Assembly (NCBI GenBank): GCA_013390905.1
Contig: JACATG010000004.1
Coordinates: forward strand, 35,223 to 99,222
Reading direction: 5' to 3'
DNA from: Marine Group I thaumarchaeote
Lineage (GTDB): Archaea; Thermoproteota; Nitrososphaeria; Nitrososphaerales; Nitrosopumilaceae
Length of the DNA stretch: 64,000 bases
Shown: positions 8,362-17,506 of the stretch, piece by piece
Layout of the letters: each line of letters starts with the position of its first letter
Position numbering within the stretch: position 1 is the first letter of the stretch
Translations under genes and position numbers: made by a program
The notes under the pieces: model-generated
Database searches by the model: none
What the model saw: the letters and a program-made list of their open reading frames with translations, nothing else
What the model was told of the DNA's origin: nothing

Positions 8362-10023
8362 ATGAACAAAAAAGCTATCATTACAAGTGCTCTACCATAT
8401 GCAAATGGTGAAATCCATTTGGGACATGTTGCATCTACCTATCTTCCAGCAGATGTAACTACTAGATTCTTAAAACTAAATGGAGTAGAGGCTTACTATA
8501 TTTGCGCATCAGATGATTTTGGAACTCCAATCTTAATTCAATCAGAAAAAGAAGGAAAAACCCCTGCTGAGTATGTTGCTCATTGGAATAAGCGTGATTA
8601 TGAGGATTTTTCGGCATTTAACATCGCGTTTGATTATTTTTACAAGACCAGCTCTTCTGAAAATATTGCATTTGTTCAGGAGGTCTTTAAAAAACTAAAT
8701 GATGCGGGTCACATATATGAGAAAGAAATCATCCAATTCTACTGTAATAATGATAAGAAATTCTTACCTGACAGATACGTCAAAGGAATATGCCCTTATT
8801 GCCAAGCAGAAGACCAATATTCTGATCTTTGTGAAAGTTGTGGTCGTGTTCCTGACGAAATCACTGATCCAAAATGTTCACTATGTGGTCAACCTCCAAC
8901 AAAAGAAAAATCAAACCACTATTTTTTCAAACTCAAAAACTTTGGTGATTCACTAGGCAAATGGCTAGATGAAAATGAACATCTACAAAAAGATGTCAAA
9001 AAATATGTTCAAAACTGGATCAAATCTGGTTTAATTGATTGGGATATCACTCGAGATATTTCTTGGGGTGTTCCAATACCCCTTGATGATACTAAAGGCA
9101 AAGTCTTCTATGGGTGGTTTGACAATCACCTCGCATACATTTCAACTGCAATCAAATTTCTAAACGATAAAGGAATTGATGGAAAAGAATTTTGGAATTC
9201 TGCTGACATTTATCACTTTATCGGAAAAGATATTGTATATCACCATTTTCTTTTCTTACCTGCAATGAGATTGGGACTAAACAGCGAATACAAATTGCCT
9301 GATTATATTCCAACCCGAGGTCATCTTACACTTGAATCTAAGAAAATTTCCAAAAGCAGAAATTGGTATATTGGTCTAAAGGAATTCTTAGGATACTATC
9401 CTGCAGATTATCTTAGATATTATCTAGTAGCAATTAATCCATATTCTCAAGATGATTTGAATTTTGATTGGAACGACTTTGCGACTAGAATTAACTCTGA
9501 GCTGATTGGAAATCTTGGAAACTTTGTTAATCGTGCTCTAGGATTTACCAAAAAAGCATTTGATGGCAAGGTTCCTGAACCCGAATCCTTCGATGATAAG
9601 GACTCTGAGACAGAACAAAAAATCAAAGATCTTGCAGCTGATGTGGGCTTACTAATGGAACAGAATCATCTTGATAGGGCTCTAAAGAAAATAATGGAAT
9701 TTTCGTCACACTTTAACCAGTATTTCCAACACAAAGAACCATGGAAAAAAGGTCCAGGTACTGCAAGTTGTGTATTTCTTTCAGTTAACGCTGTTCGAAG
9801 TTTAGCAATTGCAATCTTCCCATTTATTCCAGAATCTGCGCAAAAAATTTGGCAGCAATTAGCATTAGATGGAAACGTCAGTGAACTTCAATGGAATGAT
9901 ATATCTGTTTTAGGGATTTCCCCTGGTCATACATTGGGCGAACCATCTCCTTTGTTTGCCAAAGTAGAAGAGTCTGATATTGAAAAATACAAAAAACAAC
10001 TAAAACCCTCTGAAGAAAAATGA
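8362..10023 (+). CDS. metG: Methionyl-tRNA synthetase
   Basis: Charges initiator and elongator tRNA-Met. It has the HLGH version of HIGH at residues 19-22, a KISKS loop at 328-332, and a multi-cysteine zinc insertion (C144, C147, C157, C160, C172, C175). The anticodon-binding helical domain occupies the rest of the 553 residues. No C-terminal tRNA-binding EMAP-like domain is fused. The stop overlaps the next gene by ATGA, so translation of the two is coupled. Confidence 0.96.
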   Translation: MNKKAIITSALPYANGEIHLGHVASTYLPADVTTRFLKLNGVEAYYICASDDFGTPILIQSEKEGKTPAEYVAHWNKRDYEDFSAFNIAFDYFYKTSSSENIAFVQEVFKKLNDAGHIYEKEIIQFYCNNDKKFLPDRYVKGICPYCQAEDQYSDLCESCGRVPDEITDPKCSLCGQPPTKEKSNHYFFKLKNFGDSLGKWLDENEHLQKDVKKYVQNWIKSGLIDWDITRDISWGVPIPLDDTKGKVFYGWFDNHLAYISTAIKFLNDKGIDGKEFWNSADIYHFIGKDIVYHHFLFLPAMRLGLNSEYKLPDYIPTRGHLTLESKKISKSRNWYIGLKEFLGYYPADYLRYYLVAINPYSQDDLNFDWNDFATRINSELIGNLGNFVNRALGFTKKAFDGKVPEPESFDDKDSETEQKIKDLAADVGLLMEQNHLDRALKKIMEFSSHFNQYFQHKEPWKKGPGTASCVFLSVNAVRSLAIAIFPFIPESAQKIWQQLALDGNVSELQWNDISVLGISPGHTLGEPSPLFAKVEESDIEKYKKQLKPSEEK

Positions 10024-10772
10024 GACCTGTCACAAGAATTTCAACTAGGGGATATTATGATCTCTCTTCTGGGAAAACCCTAAAAACCAATTTTTATCAT
10101 TTGTATTTAAAAAATGATTTTAAAAAATTGATTGGTTCAAAAGAATTCACCATAATGATACATGGTTTACAAAATGATAATGCGGGAGCAATTGCCAAAG
10201 TTATTCTAGCAAGAAATCGACTACGTAAATTAGGATATTTTCATCCAGTAATTGGTTTTAGTTATGATTCAAACACAACTGGTGCTCACTTACTCATGTA
10301 TGTAAAACATGCACTTGCTGTGGGCCAAATAATTGCAAAGAAAAATGGACGTAATCTTGGGAAATTCATTATTGACTTTAAAACCACCAGTCCAAAAACA
10401 AAGATTCGGCTAATTGGTCACTCTTTAGGCTCTCAGGTAATACTGAGTACTGCCGAGTATCTTGCAAAAAAGAAACAAAATTCGGGAATCATAGAGAGCA
10501 TTCACTTTTTTGGGGCGTCAATTACTAATGATGTTCCATCCTCTAAGAAATATGGCAAAATTCTACAAACCATTGTAAACAAAAAAATTGTAAACCACTA
10601 TGCTCCAACAGATGATGTTCTTTACTGGGCTGATACGGCAAAATTTGTTAAAGGACCACTTGGCCTCAAGGGTGTAATTGGAAAGCCAATTAGTAAATAT
10701 TATCAAAAACTAGTAAAGCCAAAAAATCACAGATTTGCAAGTTATGCTGCAGTGTTAAACTCATTCCCATAA
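10020..10772 (+). CDS. Alpha/beta-hydrolase-fold protein, lipase/esterase-like
   Basis: A 250-residue protein with a nucleophile elbow GHSLG at 133-137 (Ser135) and an oxyanion-type IHGL at 47-50. It resembles archaeal alpha/beta hydrolases of the DUF726/DUF900 kind (from memory). Candidate acid and His residues are in NHYAPTDDV and KPKNHRFAS near the C-terminus. There is no signal peptide. It overlaps metG by 4 bp (ATGA). The substrate is unknown; coupling to metG says little about function. Confidence 0.75.
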   Translation: MRPVTRISTRGYYDLSSGKTLKTNFYHLYLKNDFKKLIGSKEFTIMIHGLQNDNAGAIAKVILARNRLRKLGYFHPVIGFSYDSNTTGAHLLMYVKHALAVGQIIAKKNGRNLGKFIIDFKTTSPKTKIRLIGHSLGSQVILSTAEYLAKKKQNSGIIESIHFFGASITNDVPSSKKYGKILQTIVNKKIVNHYAPTDDVLYWADTAKFVKGPLGLKGVIGKPISKYYQKLVKPKNHRFASYAAVLNSFP

Positions 10773-10838
10773 AATTATTTAGAATAGTATGATTTGTACG
10801 TGATTCTTTTATAGAAAAAATTGTGTTTGTCATTAATT

Positions 10839-10946
10839 ATGAAACCCAGTATGCCTTTGTCTAATCAAAAATCTATACTGTATCATCTACGTGTTTTGGA
10901 TGAAAGTTCTGAATCTTCAGTGGATCTTTCTGAATATCCTTGTTAG
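10839..10946 (+). CDS. 35-residue acidic miniprotein candidate
   Basis: A short ATG frame in the gap after the hydrolase: a helix-like start (SNQKSILYHLRVLDESSE) followed by an acidic, Ser-rich tail ending in Cys. It stops 6 bp before the convergent RAM gene ends. It has no recognised motif. Coding is possible but unproven. Confidence 0.3.
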   Translation: MKPSMPLSNQKSILYHLRVLDESSESSVDLSEYPC

Positions 10947-10952
10947 AATAAT

Positions 10953-11486
10953 TTATTTTCTACTAAATCCTTGATTATTAATTACATTAATTGTATTTGT
11001 AGATTTTATACCCTGTATTTTTCTGACCTTTTTGCTAACAATTTCAGAAATGTCATTATATGTAGGAGACATAATCTTGCAGATCAGTTTATTGTGTCCA
11101 ACCAATACATTGACCTCTACCACTTCAGGAATTTCTTCCAAGTTTTTAATTACGCTGTACTCGTCTGACTTTGAACAATGAATAGTGATAAATGCTTTGG
11201 CCATATAGTTATCTAATATTTTTTGTTCAATTTCGTTTGTTTTTAAGAACCCTAGTTTTTCATCAACTATTAAGGTGAGAGTTGATCTGATGTTTGAAAT
11301 TTTTCTTATTCCCTTTGAAATGTCATGTTGAATATTCTCTTCATTAGAAGATACTAGTTTAGTTAAGATGTCCCAAGTCCCAAATGTACCAAATGCATCA
11401 GTAATGCTTGGTATATTTTTTAGATTAGAAATTACAGAATCTTCAGTCCCAGACTCATTTATTATTAGAACATAGGCTTTTACCAT
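10953..11486 (-). CDS. Tandem stand-alone Lrp/AsnC ligand-binding (RAM) domain protein
   Basis: 177 residues made of two RAM domains, about residues 1-76 and 92-168. Each carries the pattern of a first beta strand (AYVLIINESG, AFITIHCSK), a helix, and a middle GTFGTWDILTKL or GHNKLICKI strand. No helix-turn-helix is present, so it cannot bind DNA like Lrp itself. Stand-alone RAM proteins sense amino acids or join other Lrp oligomers (family knowledge; partner inferred). It lies 8 bp downstream of a single-domain paralogue and they are probably one operon. Confidence 0.85.
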   Translation of the reverse strand: MVKAYVLIINESGTEDSVISNLKNIPSITDAFGTFGTWDILTKLVSSNEENIQHDISKGIRKISNIRSTLTLIVDEKLGFLKTNEIEQKILDNYMAKAFITIHCSKSDEYSVIKNLEEIPEVVEVNVLVGHNKLICKIMSPTYNDISEIVSKKVRKIQGIKSTNTINVINNQGFSRK

Positions 11487-11494
11487 AAATTATC

Positions 11495-11734
11495 CTAATT
11501 TTGTCCCGGAATTCCCATTAGTGTAAGAGTTGAACGAACATGTGCAAGTCTTCTGATGTTCCAAGTAATAACTTCTTTTAGTTTATCTCTGTCTTTGTTC
11601 TCTACCTTTGTAATTATGTCATATGCGCCAAATGTTCCATGAACTTCCTTTACAGAATCTATGTGCTTTAGGTCTTCGATTATGCCCTCTTCAGAACCAA
11701 GATCACAATTAACTAAAACATAAGCGGTTTCCAC
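11495..11734 (-). CDS. Single Lrp/AsnC ligand-binding (RAM) domain protein
   Basis: A 79-residue stand-alone RAM domain with GTG start at 11734: strand TAYVLVNCDLGSE, helix EEGIIEDLKHI, then GTFGAYDIITKV and a final RSTLTL strand nearly identical to that of the next gene (IRSTLTLIV). The duplication of this domain within two adjacent genes suggests they form mixed oligomers. The A/T-only stretch upstream (11735-11800) is the likely promoter. Confidence 0.85.
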   Translation of the reverse strand: METAYVLVNCDLGSEEGIIEDLKHIDSVKEVHGTFGAYDIITKVENKDRDKLKEVITWNIRRLAHVRSTLTLMGIPGQN

Positions 11735-11909
11735 AAAACAAATATGTAAAAAATATATTTAAAATAAACCATAAAGAATACTTAAAAATGTTTAATTACA
11801 CGCTATATTTCTATAAATATTTTTGATTTCTTAGTGATGAGCTTTTTCTTTCACAAAACCATTATGTGATTATGAGTCTTCATAAAGCCCAATTTTTCTC
11901 TCAAATCAT

Positions 11910-12830
11910 ATGGTATCGTCGATAAACTTTGTAGTTTTAGGCAAACAAGACATTGCATCGGGCTTTGGAAAAAAGGGAACAGTGACTGATCTTTCTCTTT
12001 ATGATAGAAAAGAATCTGACGTAATCAAAACTTGGGTAATTCCAAGTGGGTTTCCTGATAAAATACAGCCATTGTTTCAGGCAATCAATCTAGCAGAATA
12101 TGTGATATTTCATGTAGATAAATTAGATAAATTTACTGGAGAACAAATTATTGCACTTGATTCATTAAAAAAAGAAAAAGGAATCTTGTCTCATACTTTT
12201 GATGTTGATGAATCCAAATTAGATGCAATGATCAAAGGAACTGTAGTTGAAAAATACATCAAAGTTGATCAAGACAAAATCAAAGAAGAGATGAATAAAC
12301 TTGAACCAATCTCAAATGATGGTCCATCTGAGATGGTAATTGATCATTGCTTTGATGTTAAAGGAGTTGGAACTGTAATTTTAGGTAAAGTGACAAATGG
12401 AAAAGTAAAGCAATATGATAATCTTAAACTGTATCCTGCAGGAATTGATATTCTCATAAAGTCAATCCAAATGCATGATGATCCTGTGGAGGAATCTATC
12501 TGTCCCGCAAGAGTAGGACTTGCAGTAAAAGGTGTAAAACCTGACGAAGTTGGGAGGGGTGATGTGATTTCTGAAGAGGGGGTGGTAGATGTAAAATCTG
12601 AAATTGAACTTGATTTTGAAAAGAATCCGTTTTACAAGAGTGAAATTGCAGAAAATCAAGGCTGTTTGGTCAGCATTGGATTACAGATTAATGCTGCAAA
12701 ATTCTCATCAATCTCTCCTCTAAAACTTACATTTGAAAAACCAATTGTATGCAAAAAAGATCAAATTGTTGTGATTTTAAAACCTGAATCTACCACTATC
12801 AGAATTTTAGGCAGTGGTAAAATCAAATAA
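11910..12830 (+). CDS. Degenerate translation-GTPase relative (SelB/EF-Tu-like, GTPase motifs lost)
   Basis: A 306-residue protein. Residues about 140-230 look like EF-Tu domain II (FDVKGVGTVILGKVTNGKV, then IKSIQMHDDPVEE and AVKGVKPDEVGRGDVI), and the C-terminal part like domain III. The N-terminal G domain is shrunken: there is no GHVDHGKT P-loop, no DxxG and no NKxD; the first residues are FVVLGKQDIASGFGKKGT. It therefore should not hydrolyse GTP. Similar SelB-like relatives exist in archaea without selenocysteine. Role unknown; RNA or ribosome binding is an inference. A cataaag box about 29 bp upstream suggests a leaderless start. Confidence 0.75.
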   Translation: MVSSINFVVLGKQDIASGFGKKGTVTDLSLYDRKESDVIKTWVIPSGFPDKIQPLFQAINLAEYVIFHVDKLDKFTGEQIIALDSLKKEKGILSHTFDVDESKLDAMIKGTVVEKYIKVDQDKIKEEMNKLEPISNDGPSEMVIDHCFDVKGVGTVILGKVTNGKVKQYDNLKLYPAGIDILIKSIQMHDDPVEESICPARVGLAVKGVKPDEVGRGDVISEEGVVDVKSEIELDFEKNPFYKSEIAENQGCLVSIGLQINAAKFSSISPLKLTFEKPIVCKKDQIVVILKPESTTIRILGSGKIK

Positions 12831-12847
12831 CAACCAAATCCTACTAA

Positions 12848-12973
12848 ATGCTGATGGAACCAGTACGTTCTTGTCCTATTTGCCCTAAATGCGGTTCAAA
12901 GAGATTTGTTAAACTACCTGGAAAAAAGGTCACTGTAAAATGTCGCTCTTGTAATAAAGTAATCAAAATCTAA
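12848..12973 (+). CDS. 41-residue zinc-ribbon protein
   Basis: An ATG frame encoding C9-x2-C12-x2-C15 and C32-x2-C35 around a short beta hairpin (KRFVKLPGKKVTVKC), the layout of a minimal zinc ribbon. It fills the gap between the EF-Tu-like gene (17 bp upstream) and ilvC. A transcription- or RNA-related role is typical for such ribbons but not shown here. Confidence 0.7.
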   Translation: MLMEPVRSCPICPKCGSKRFVKLPGKKVTVKCRSCNKVIKI

Positions 12974-13011
12974 ATTTCATAGTTAATATTTGCAATATTC
13001 TTGCCAAAGTT

Positions 13012-14010
13012 ATGGTAAAAATATGGAAAGATAACGATATCAGTCTTGATCCACTTAAGGATCAAACAATCGCAGTACTTGGTTATGGAATTCAAGGTAA
13101 TGCACAATCTAACAATATGAAAGATTCTGGCCTAAATGTAATAATAGGTCTTAAGGAAGGCGGGAATAGCTGGAAAAAAGCCGAAGCTGATGGTCACAAA
13201 GTAATGTCTATTGCAGAGGCAACAAAGCAAGGAGACATTATTCACGTGTTGATTCCAGATATGATTCAAGCTCAGGTGTACAAAGATGAAATCGAACCTA
13301 ATCTTTCTGAAGGAAAAGCATTGTCATTTTCTCATGCAGCTGCAATCTATTGGAAATGGATTGAAGCCCCTAAGAACGTTGATCTTATCATGATTGCACC
13401 AAAAGGACCTGGCTCCAAAGTTAGAGAAACATATCTTGATAATTTTGGAACCCCCTCAATTGTTGCAGTTGAACAAGATTTTACAGGAAAAGCATGGGAT
13501 AGAACATTAGGAATTGCAAAAGCAATAGGAAGCGCAAAAGCTGGATTAATTAAAACTACTTTTAAAGAAGAAGTAGAAACTGATTGGTTTGGTGAACAAG
13601 CTGATCTTTGTGGCGGTACAGCTTCTATGGTAACGAATGCATTTGAAACTCTAGTTGAAGCAGGATATCAACCAGAAATTGCATACTTTGAAGTCTTACA
13701 TGAACTCAAACTCATTGTAGACTTGATTCAGAGATATGGAATCAATGGAATGTGGAGACGTGTAAGTGAAACTGCTCGATATGGTGGTCTAACTCGTGGA
13801 CCAATGGTTATGGATTCTACAAACAAAGAGAAGATGAAAAAAATCCTTACCACGATTCAAGATGGCACATTTAACAAAGAGTGGATCTCTGAATATCAGA
13901 AAAGTGGTAAAGATTCATTTAACAAATACATGAAACAATATGACGAACACCAAATTGAAAAAGTTGGTAAAGAAATGCGTAAAATGATGTGGCCTGATTC
14001 CACAGAATAA
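13012..14010 (+). CDS. ilvC: Ketol-acid reductoisomerase
   Basis: Second enzyme of valine, isoleucine and leucine synthesis: isomerises and reduces acetolactate-type acids with NADPH and Mg. The 332-residue length is the class I form. The Rossmann loop GYGIQGNAQ (24-32), the DKxxE-type metal site in the C-terminal knotted domain (QADLCGG, EVLHELKLIVDLI, Glu residues) and SETARYGG are all visible. It is a single gene with its own AT-rich upstream; no other ilv gene is in view. Confidence 0.97.
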   Translation: MVKIWKDNDISLDPLKDQTIAVLGYGIQGNAQSNNMKDSGLNVIIGLKEGGNSWKKAEADGHKVMSIAEATKQGDIIHVLIPDMIQAQVYKDEIEPNLSEGKALSFSHAAAIYWKWIEAPKNVDLIMIAPKGPGSKVRETYLDNFGTPSIVAVEQDFTGKAWDRTLGIAKAIGSAKAGLIKTTFKEEVETDWFGEQADLCGGTASMVTNAFETLVEAGYQPEIAYFEVLHELKLIVDLIQRYGINGMWRRVSETARYGGLTRGPMVMDSTNKEKMKKILTTIQDGTFNKEWISEYQKSGKDSFNKYMKQYDEHQIEKVGKEMRKMMWPDSTE

Positions 14011-14020
14011 TCTTTTTTTC

Positions 14021-14443
14021 TTAAATTTTTCTTAATTTAGAAACGCCGGTAGTAATATGATCAATGATTGTTGGCAGTGGCGTACCTGGACCAAACACGT
14101 GATTCACTCCTGACTTTATCAAAGCTTTATGGTCTACATCTGGAATTACTCCTCCTCCAACAACAAGTACATCGTTGATTCCTTTCTTTTTTATTGCTTT
14201 TACCACTCTGGGAAAAAGTGTTCCATGTGCACCATTTAGCAAACTCATTGCAACTGCATCAACATCTTCATCCTCTGCAATCTGTGCCACTCTTTCAGGA
14301 GTTGCAAAAAGTCCAGAATAGATTACTTCCATTCCTGCATCTCTAAACGCTCTACAAAGTACTAAAGCGCCCCTATCGTGACCATCAAGACCTAATTTGG
14401 CAACCAAGATTTTGATACTTCGTGATGCAGTCTTTTGTTTCAT
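14021..14443 (-). CDS. mcmA2: Methylmalonyl-CoA mutase small subunit, cobalamin-binding
   Basis: 140 residues forming only the B12-binding domain. The base-off/His-on signature D20-x-H22-x2-G25 (LDGHDRG) and the later GGGVIPD and GTPLPTI loops hold the cofactor. In thaumarchaea and many archaea the mutase is split into catalytic and B12 subunits. It converts methylmalonyl-CoA to succinyl-CoA in the 3HP/4HB carbon-fixation cycle. It is on the opposite strand, 4 kb from the catalytic subunit at 18429, so the two are not in one operon. The symbol is descriptive. Confidence 0.92.
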   Translation of the reverse strand: MKQKTASRSIKILVAKLGLDGHDRGALVLCRAFRDAGMEVIYSGLFATPERVAQIAEDEDVDAVAMSLLNGAHGTLFPRVVKAIKKKGINDVLVVGGGVIPDVDHKALIKSGVNHVFGPGTPLPTIIDHITTGVSKLRKI

Positions 14444-14560
14444 AATTATATTTGTTTTCAGTATATTTTAAAACTTTATTTGATTTTCTAATCTGTGAAA
14501 ATAATCTGTAGTTTACAAGAATAGAAAATCTACTTAAAGCGTAACAAAAGTATCTCAGAC

Positions 14561-17062
14561 GTGAACACTACTCCAATTAATTATGAATTAACTTTTGAGC
14601 CTGATCTCAAAAAATTTACCTTCCATGGAACTGAATCAATTTTAGTATATTGCAAAAAACTTACAAACACAATAACAATGAATTGTGCAGAACTAAAGAT
14701 AAAATCATGTCAAGTAAAATTTGCAGGAAAAATCATCAAATCAACTCCACAAACAAATGAGAAAAATGAAGAATTACAAATAAAATTAGGAGAAAAAATT
14801 AAAGGTAATGTAACAATCAACATAGAATTTCAAGGAATTTTAAATGACAGACTTCTTGGATTTTATCGTAGTAAATACAAACATGGTGGCAAGACAAAAT
14901 ATCTTGCTACCACACAATTTGAGGCAGCAGATGCCAGACGTGCATTTCCTTGTTGGGACGAACCTGAAGCAAAAGCATCATTTGAAATTTCAATTATTGC
15001 AGACAATAAATTCACTGCAATCTCAAATATGCCAATTAAATCAAAGAAAAAAACTGGAAGCAAAACCATTTACAAATTTAGGAAGACTCCAGTTGTCTCA
15101 ACATATTTAATCTATCTTGGCGTTGGAGAATTTGAATATCTAACTGGAAAGATTGGTAAAACACAGATTAGAGTTGTAACAACAAAAGGAAACAAATCAA
15201 AAGGAAAATTTTCATTAGAATTAGGGAAAAAACTTCTTACATCTTATGAAAAATATTTTGGAATAAAATTCCCATTACCAAAACTTGATTTGATTGCAAT
15301 TCCAGACTTTGCAGCTGGTGCCATGGAAAACTGGGGAGCAATTACTTTCAGAGAGACAATTTTGCTTTATGATCCTAAAACATCTTCCACTAGAACCAAA
15401 CAATACATTGCTGAAGTAATCTCTCATGAGATTGCACATATGTGGTTTGGAAATCTAGTTACAATGAAGTGGTGGAATGATTTGTGGCTAAATGAAAGCT
15501 TTGCAACCTTTATGGCGACAAAGTTTGTTGACAAATTCTATCCTGAATGGGATTTGTGGAGTCAGTTTATTGAGGATGCAATGAATGTTGCAATGGGTCT
15601 TGATACTCTAAAAACAACACACCCAATAGATGTCAAAGTAAACTCTCCATCTGAAATTAGAGAAATCTTTGATGCAATTTCTTATGATAAAGGTGGGTGT
15701 GTATTGCGAATGCTTGAACATTATGTGGGAGAACCAAACTTCAGAAAAGGTCTAAAACAATATCTTTCTGATTTCAAATACAAAAACGCTGAAGGAAAGG
15801 ACTTGTGGAATGCAATTGGCAAAGCATCGCGAATGCCTGTCACATCAATGATAAACACATGGCTCAAACAGCCTGGATTTCCACTAGTTGAGATTAATCA
15901 AGATGGAAATTCACTGAAACTTAAACAAAAGAGATACTTGCTTGAACACGATGAAAAGTTCAGCAAAGGTCTATGGTCCATTCCATTATCTTTGGGACTA
16001 GAAAACGAAATTTCTAAAAAACTATTTTCTAAAAAATCTCTGTCTATAAAACTACCAAAGAATACTATCGGTTTTGTTGCCAACTATGGAAGAAAGGGAT
16101 TCTATCGTGTAAAGTATGATGAAGGAATTTTACTTGATTTGAAAATGTTAGTAGATGAAAAACGTATACCTGAAATCGACCGATGGGCAATTCAAAATGA
16201 TTTATTTTCCTTTTGTGTTTCGGGCGATGAACAAGTACGAAATTATCTTGATTTCTCTGATGCATATTATGACGAAGATAGTTATCTTGTATCAGTAAAT
16301 GTGGCACATAATCTGGCTTCATTATATTTTCGCGCATTTGATGAAAAATTTGTAGAAGAAATTTATGATTATGCCGTGAATTACTTTAGAAAAATTTTAT
16401 TTAATCTAGGATGGGATCCCAAAAAATCAGATAAGCATACTGACGCATTACTTCGCGCATTTGTGATTTCTGTCTTGGGAAAAATGAACGATGAAGAAGT
16501 TACAGAAGAAGCTCTTAGAAGATATGATAAATTCCTAAAATCACCTAGTTCTTTGTCACCTGATTTAGTAGAACCAATTTGCTCAATCGCAGCATGGAAT
16601 GGAAATACAAAAACTCATGGAGAACTAACAAAACTATACCAGAATGCAAAAACCATGGAGGAGAAACTTCGCTTCTTAGGTGCTATGTGTGGATTTAAAG
16701 ACAAAAAACTTCTTATCAAATCACTTGACTTTTCCCAAACCTCTGAAGTTCGTTCTCAAAATATGCAATTACCAATCATGAAAGTTGCTGCAAATCCATA
16801 TGGGGATAAAGTATTATGGCCATGGTTAAAGAAAAACTGGAAAAAACTAAACAAAAAGGTAGGACATGGAAACCCTTTGTTTAATAGAATTGTTGCTAGC
16901 ATCTCTTCTGTAACTAATGACTCTATGGAGAAAGAAATTATACAATTCTTCAAAAAGAATCCAACTCCTGGTACAGAACGTACTCAAGCTCAAACCCTTG
17001 AACGAATACGAATTAACTCAAAATTTCTTAGAAGTATGAGAAAAGAGTTCAAAGATGGCTAG
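14561..17062 (+). CDS. M1-family zinc aminopeptidase
   Basis: 833 residues, a typical tricorn-interacting-factor/aminopeptidase N size. The exopeptidase motif GAMENWG is at 253-259, the zinc site HEIAH at 289-293 with the third ligand Glu in NESFATF about 19 residues on. No signal peptide, so it trims peptides in the cytoplasm (family knowledge). The start is GTG at 14561. It overlaps the following small membrane-anchored gene by 8 bp. Confidence 0.93.
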   Translation: MNTTPINYELTFEPDLKKFTFHGTESILVYCKKLTNTITMNCAELKIKSCQVKFAGKIIKSTPQTNEKNEELQIKLGEKIKGNVTINIEFQGILNDRLLGFYRSKYKHGGKTKYLATTQFEAADARRAFPCWDEPEAKASFEISIIADNKFTAISNMPIKSKKKTGSKTIYKFRKTPVVSTYLIYLGVGEFEYLTGKIGKTQIRVVTTKGNKSKGKFSLELGKKLLTSYEKYFGIKFPLPKLDLIAIPDFAAGAMENWGAITFRETILLYDPKTSSTRTKQYIAEVISHEIAHMWFGNLVTMKWWNDLWLNESFATFMATKFVDKFYPEWDLWSQFIEDAMNVAMGLDTLKTTHPIDVKVNSPSEIREIFDAISYDKGGCVLRMLEHYVGEPNFRKGLKQYLSDFKYKNAEGKDLWNAIGKASRMPVTSMINTWLKQPGFPLVEINQDGNSLKLKQKRYLLEHDEKFSKGLWSIPLSLGLENEISKKLFSKKSLSIKLPKNTIGFVANYGRKGFYRVKYDEGILLDLKMLVDEKRIPEIDRWAIQNDLFSFCVSGDEQVRNYLDFSDAYYDEDSYLVSVNVAHNLASLYFRAFDEKFVEEIYDYAVNYFRKILFNLGWDPKKSDKHTDALLRAFVISVLGKMNDEEVTEEALRRYDKFLKSPSSLSPDLVEPICSIAAWNGNTKTHGELTKLYQNAKTMEEKLRFLGAMCGFKDKKLLIKSLDFSQTSEVRSQNMQLPIMKVAANPYGDKVLWPWLKKNWKKLNKKVGHGNPLFNRIVASISSVTNDSMEKEIIQFFKKNPTPGTERTQAQTLERIRINSKFLRSMRKEFKDG

Positions 17063-17462
17063 AAAACTTAGAACCCCTATCTCCATTGCAATAATTACTG
17101 TTTTAGCAATAGTCTTTCTAATGGGTGGCGGAACAGATGACAAAGATATTCTTCGTCAAACTTTTCAAATAGATGCAATATACTATGATTCTAGCCATGT
17201 TGAAATTTCTTATTTTGACAAATCTGGTAAAACAAATTCTGTCGTAATGGAAATTCTTGGAATGGAGAAATCTTTTCAAAAAACATTTTCTGATTCTGAA
17301 TTTATTGAAATTGTCCCATTTCCAAATCTACCAAAATATGGTTGGGCAATTCATCCAGTAGTTTTGGAAGTTTATCATGAAGAATTAGGTCACATTCAAC
17401 TAAAAACTGAGATTCATGCACTTGATGAACCTGTTCCTCCTGTAATCTATTCTAGACCTTAG
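17055..17462 (+). CDS. Membrane-anchored protein of unknown function
   Basis: 135 residues. One N-terminal hydrophobic helix (residues 8-25, ISIAIITVLAIVFLMGG) precedes a beta-rich domain, most likely outside the membrane. No family recognised. It overlaps the end of the aminopeptidase gene by 8 bp, so it is probably translated from the same message. meaB follows 44 bp downstream. Confidence 0.6.
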   Translation: MARKLRTPISIAIITVLAIVFLMGGGTDDKDILRQTFQIDAIYYDSSHVEISYFDKSGKTNSVVMEILGMEKSFQKTFSDSEFIEIVPFPNLPKYGWAIHPVVLEVYHEELGHIQLKTEIHALDEPVPPVIYSRP

Positions 17463-17506
17463 ATCGAATACAAGATTTTATTGCACCGCTAAAACCTTAC
17501 TGTATA

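Noticed and set aside
11834..11885. Possible box C/D RNA (gtgatga behind a tataaata box)
   Set aside because: No CTGA D box follows at a suitable distance, and the TATA box may serve the gene at 11910.
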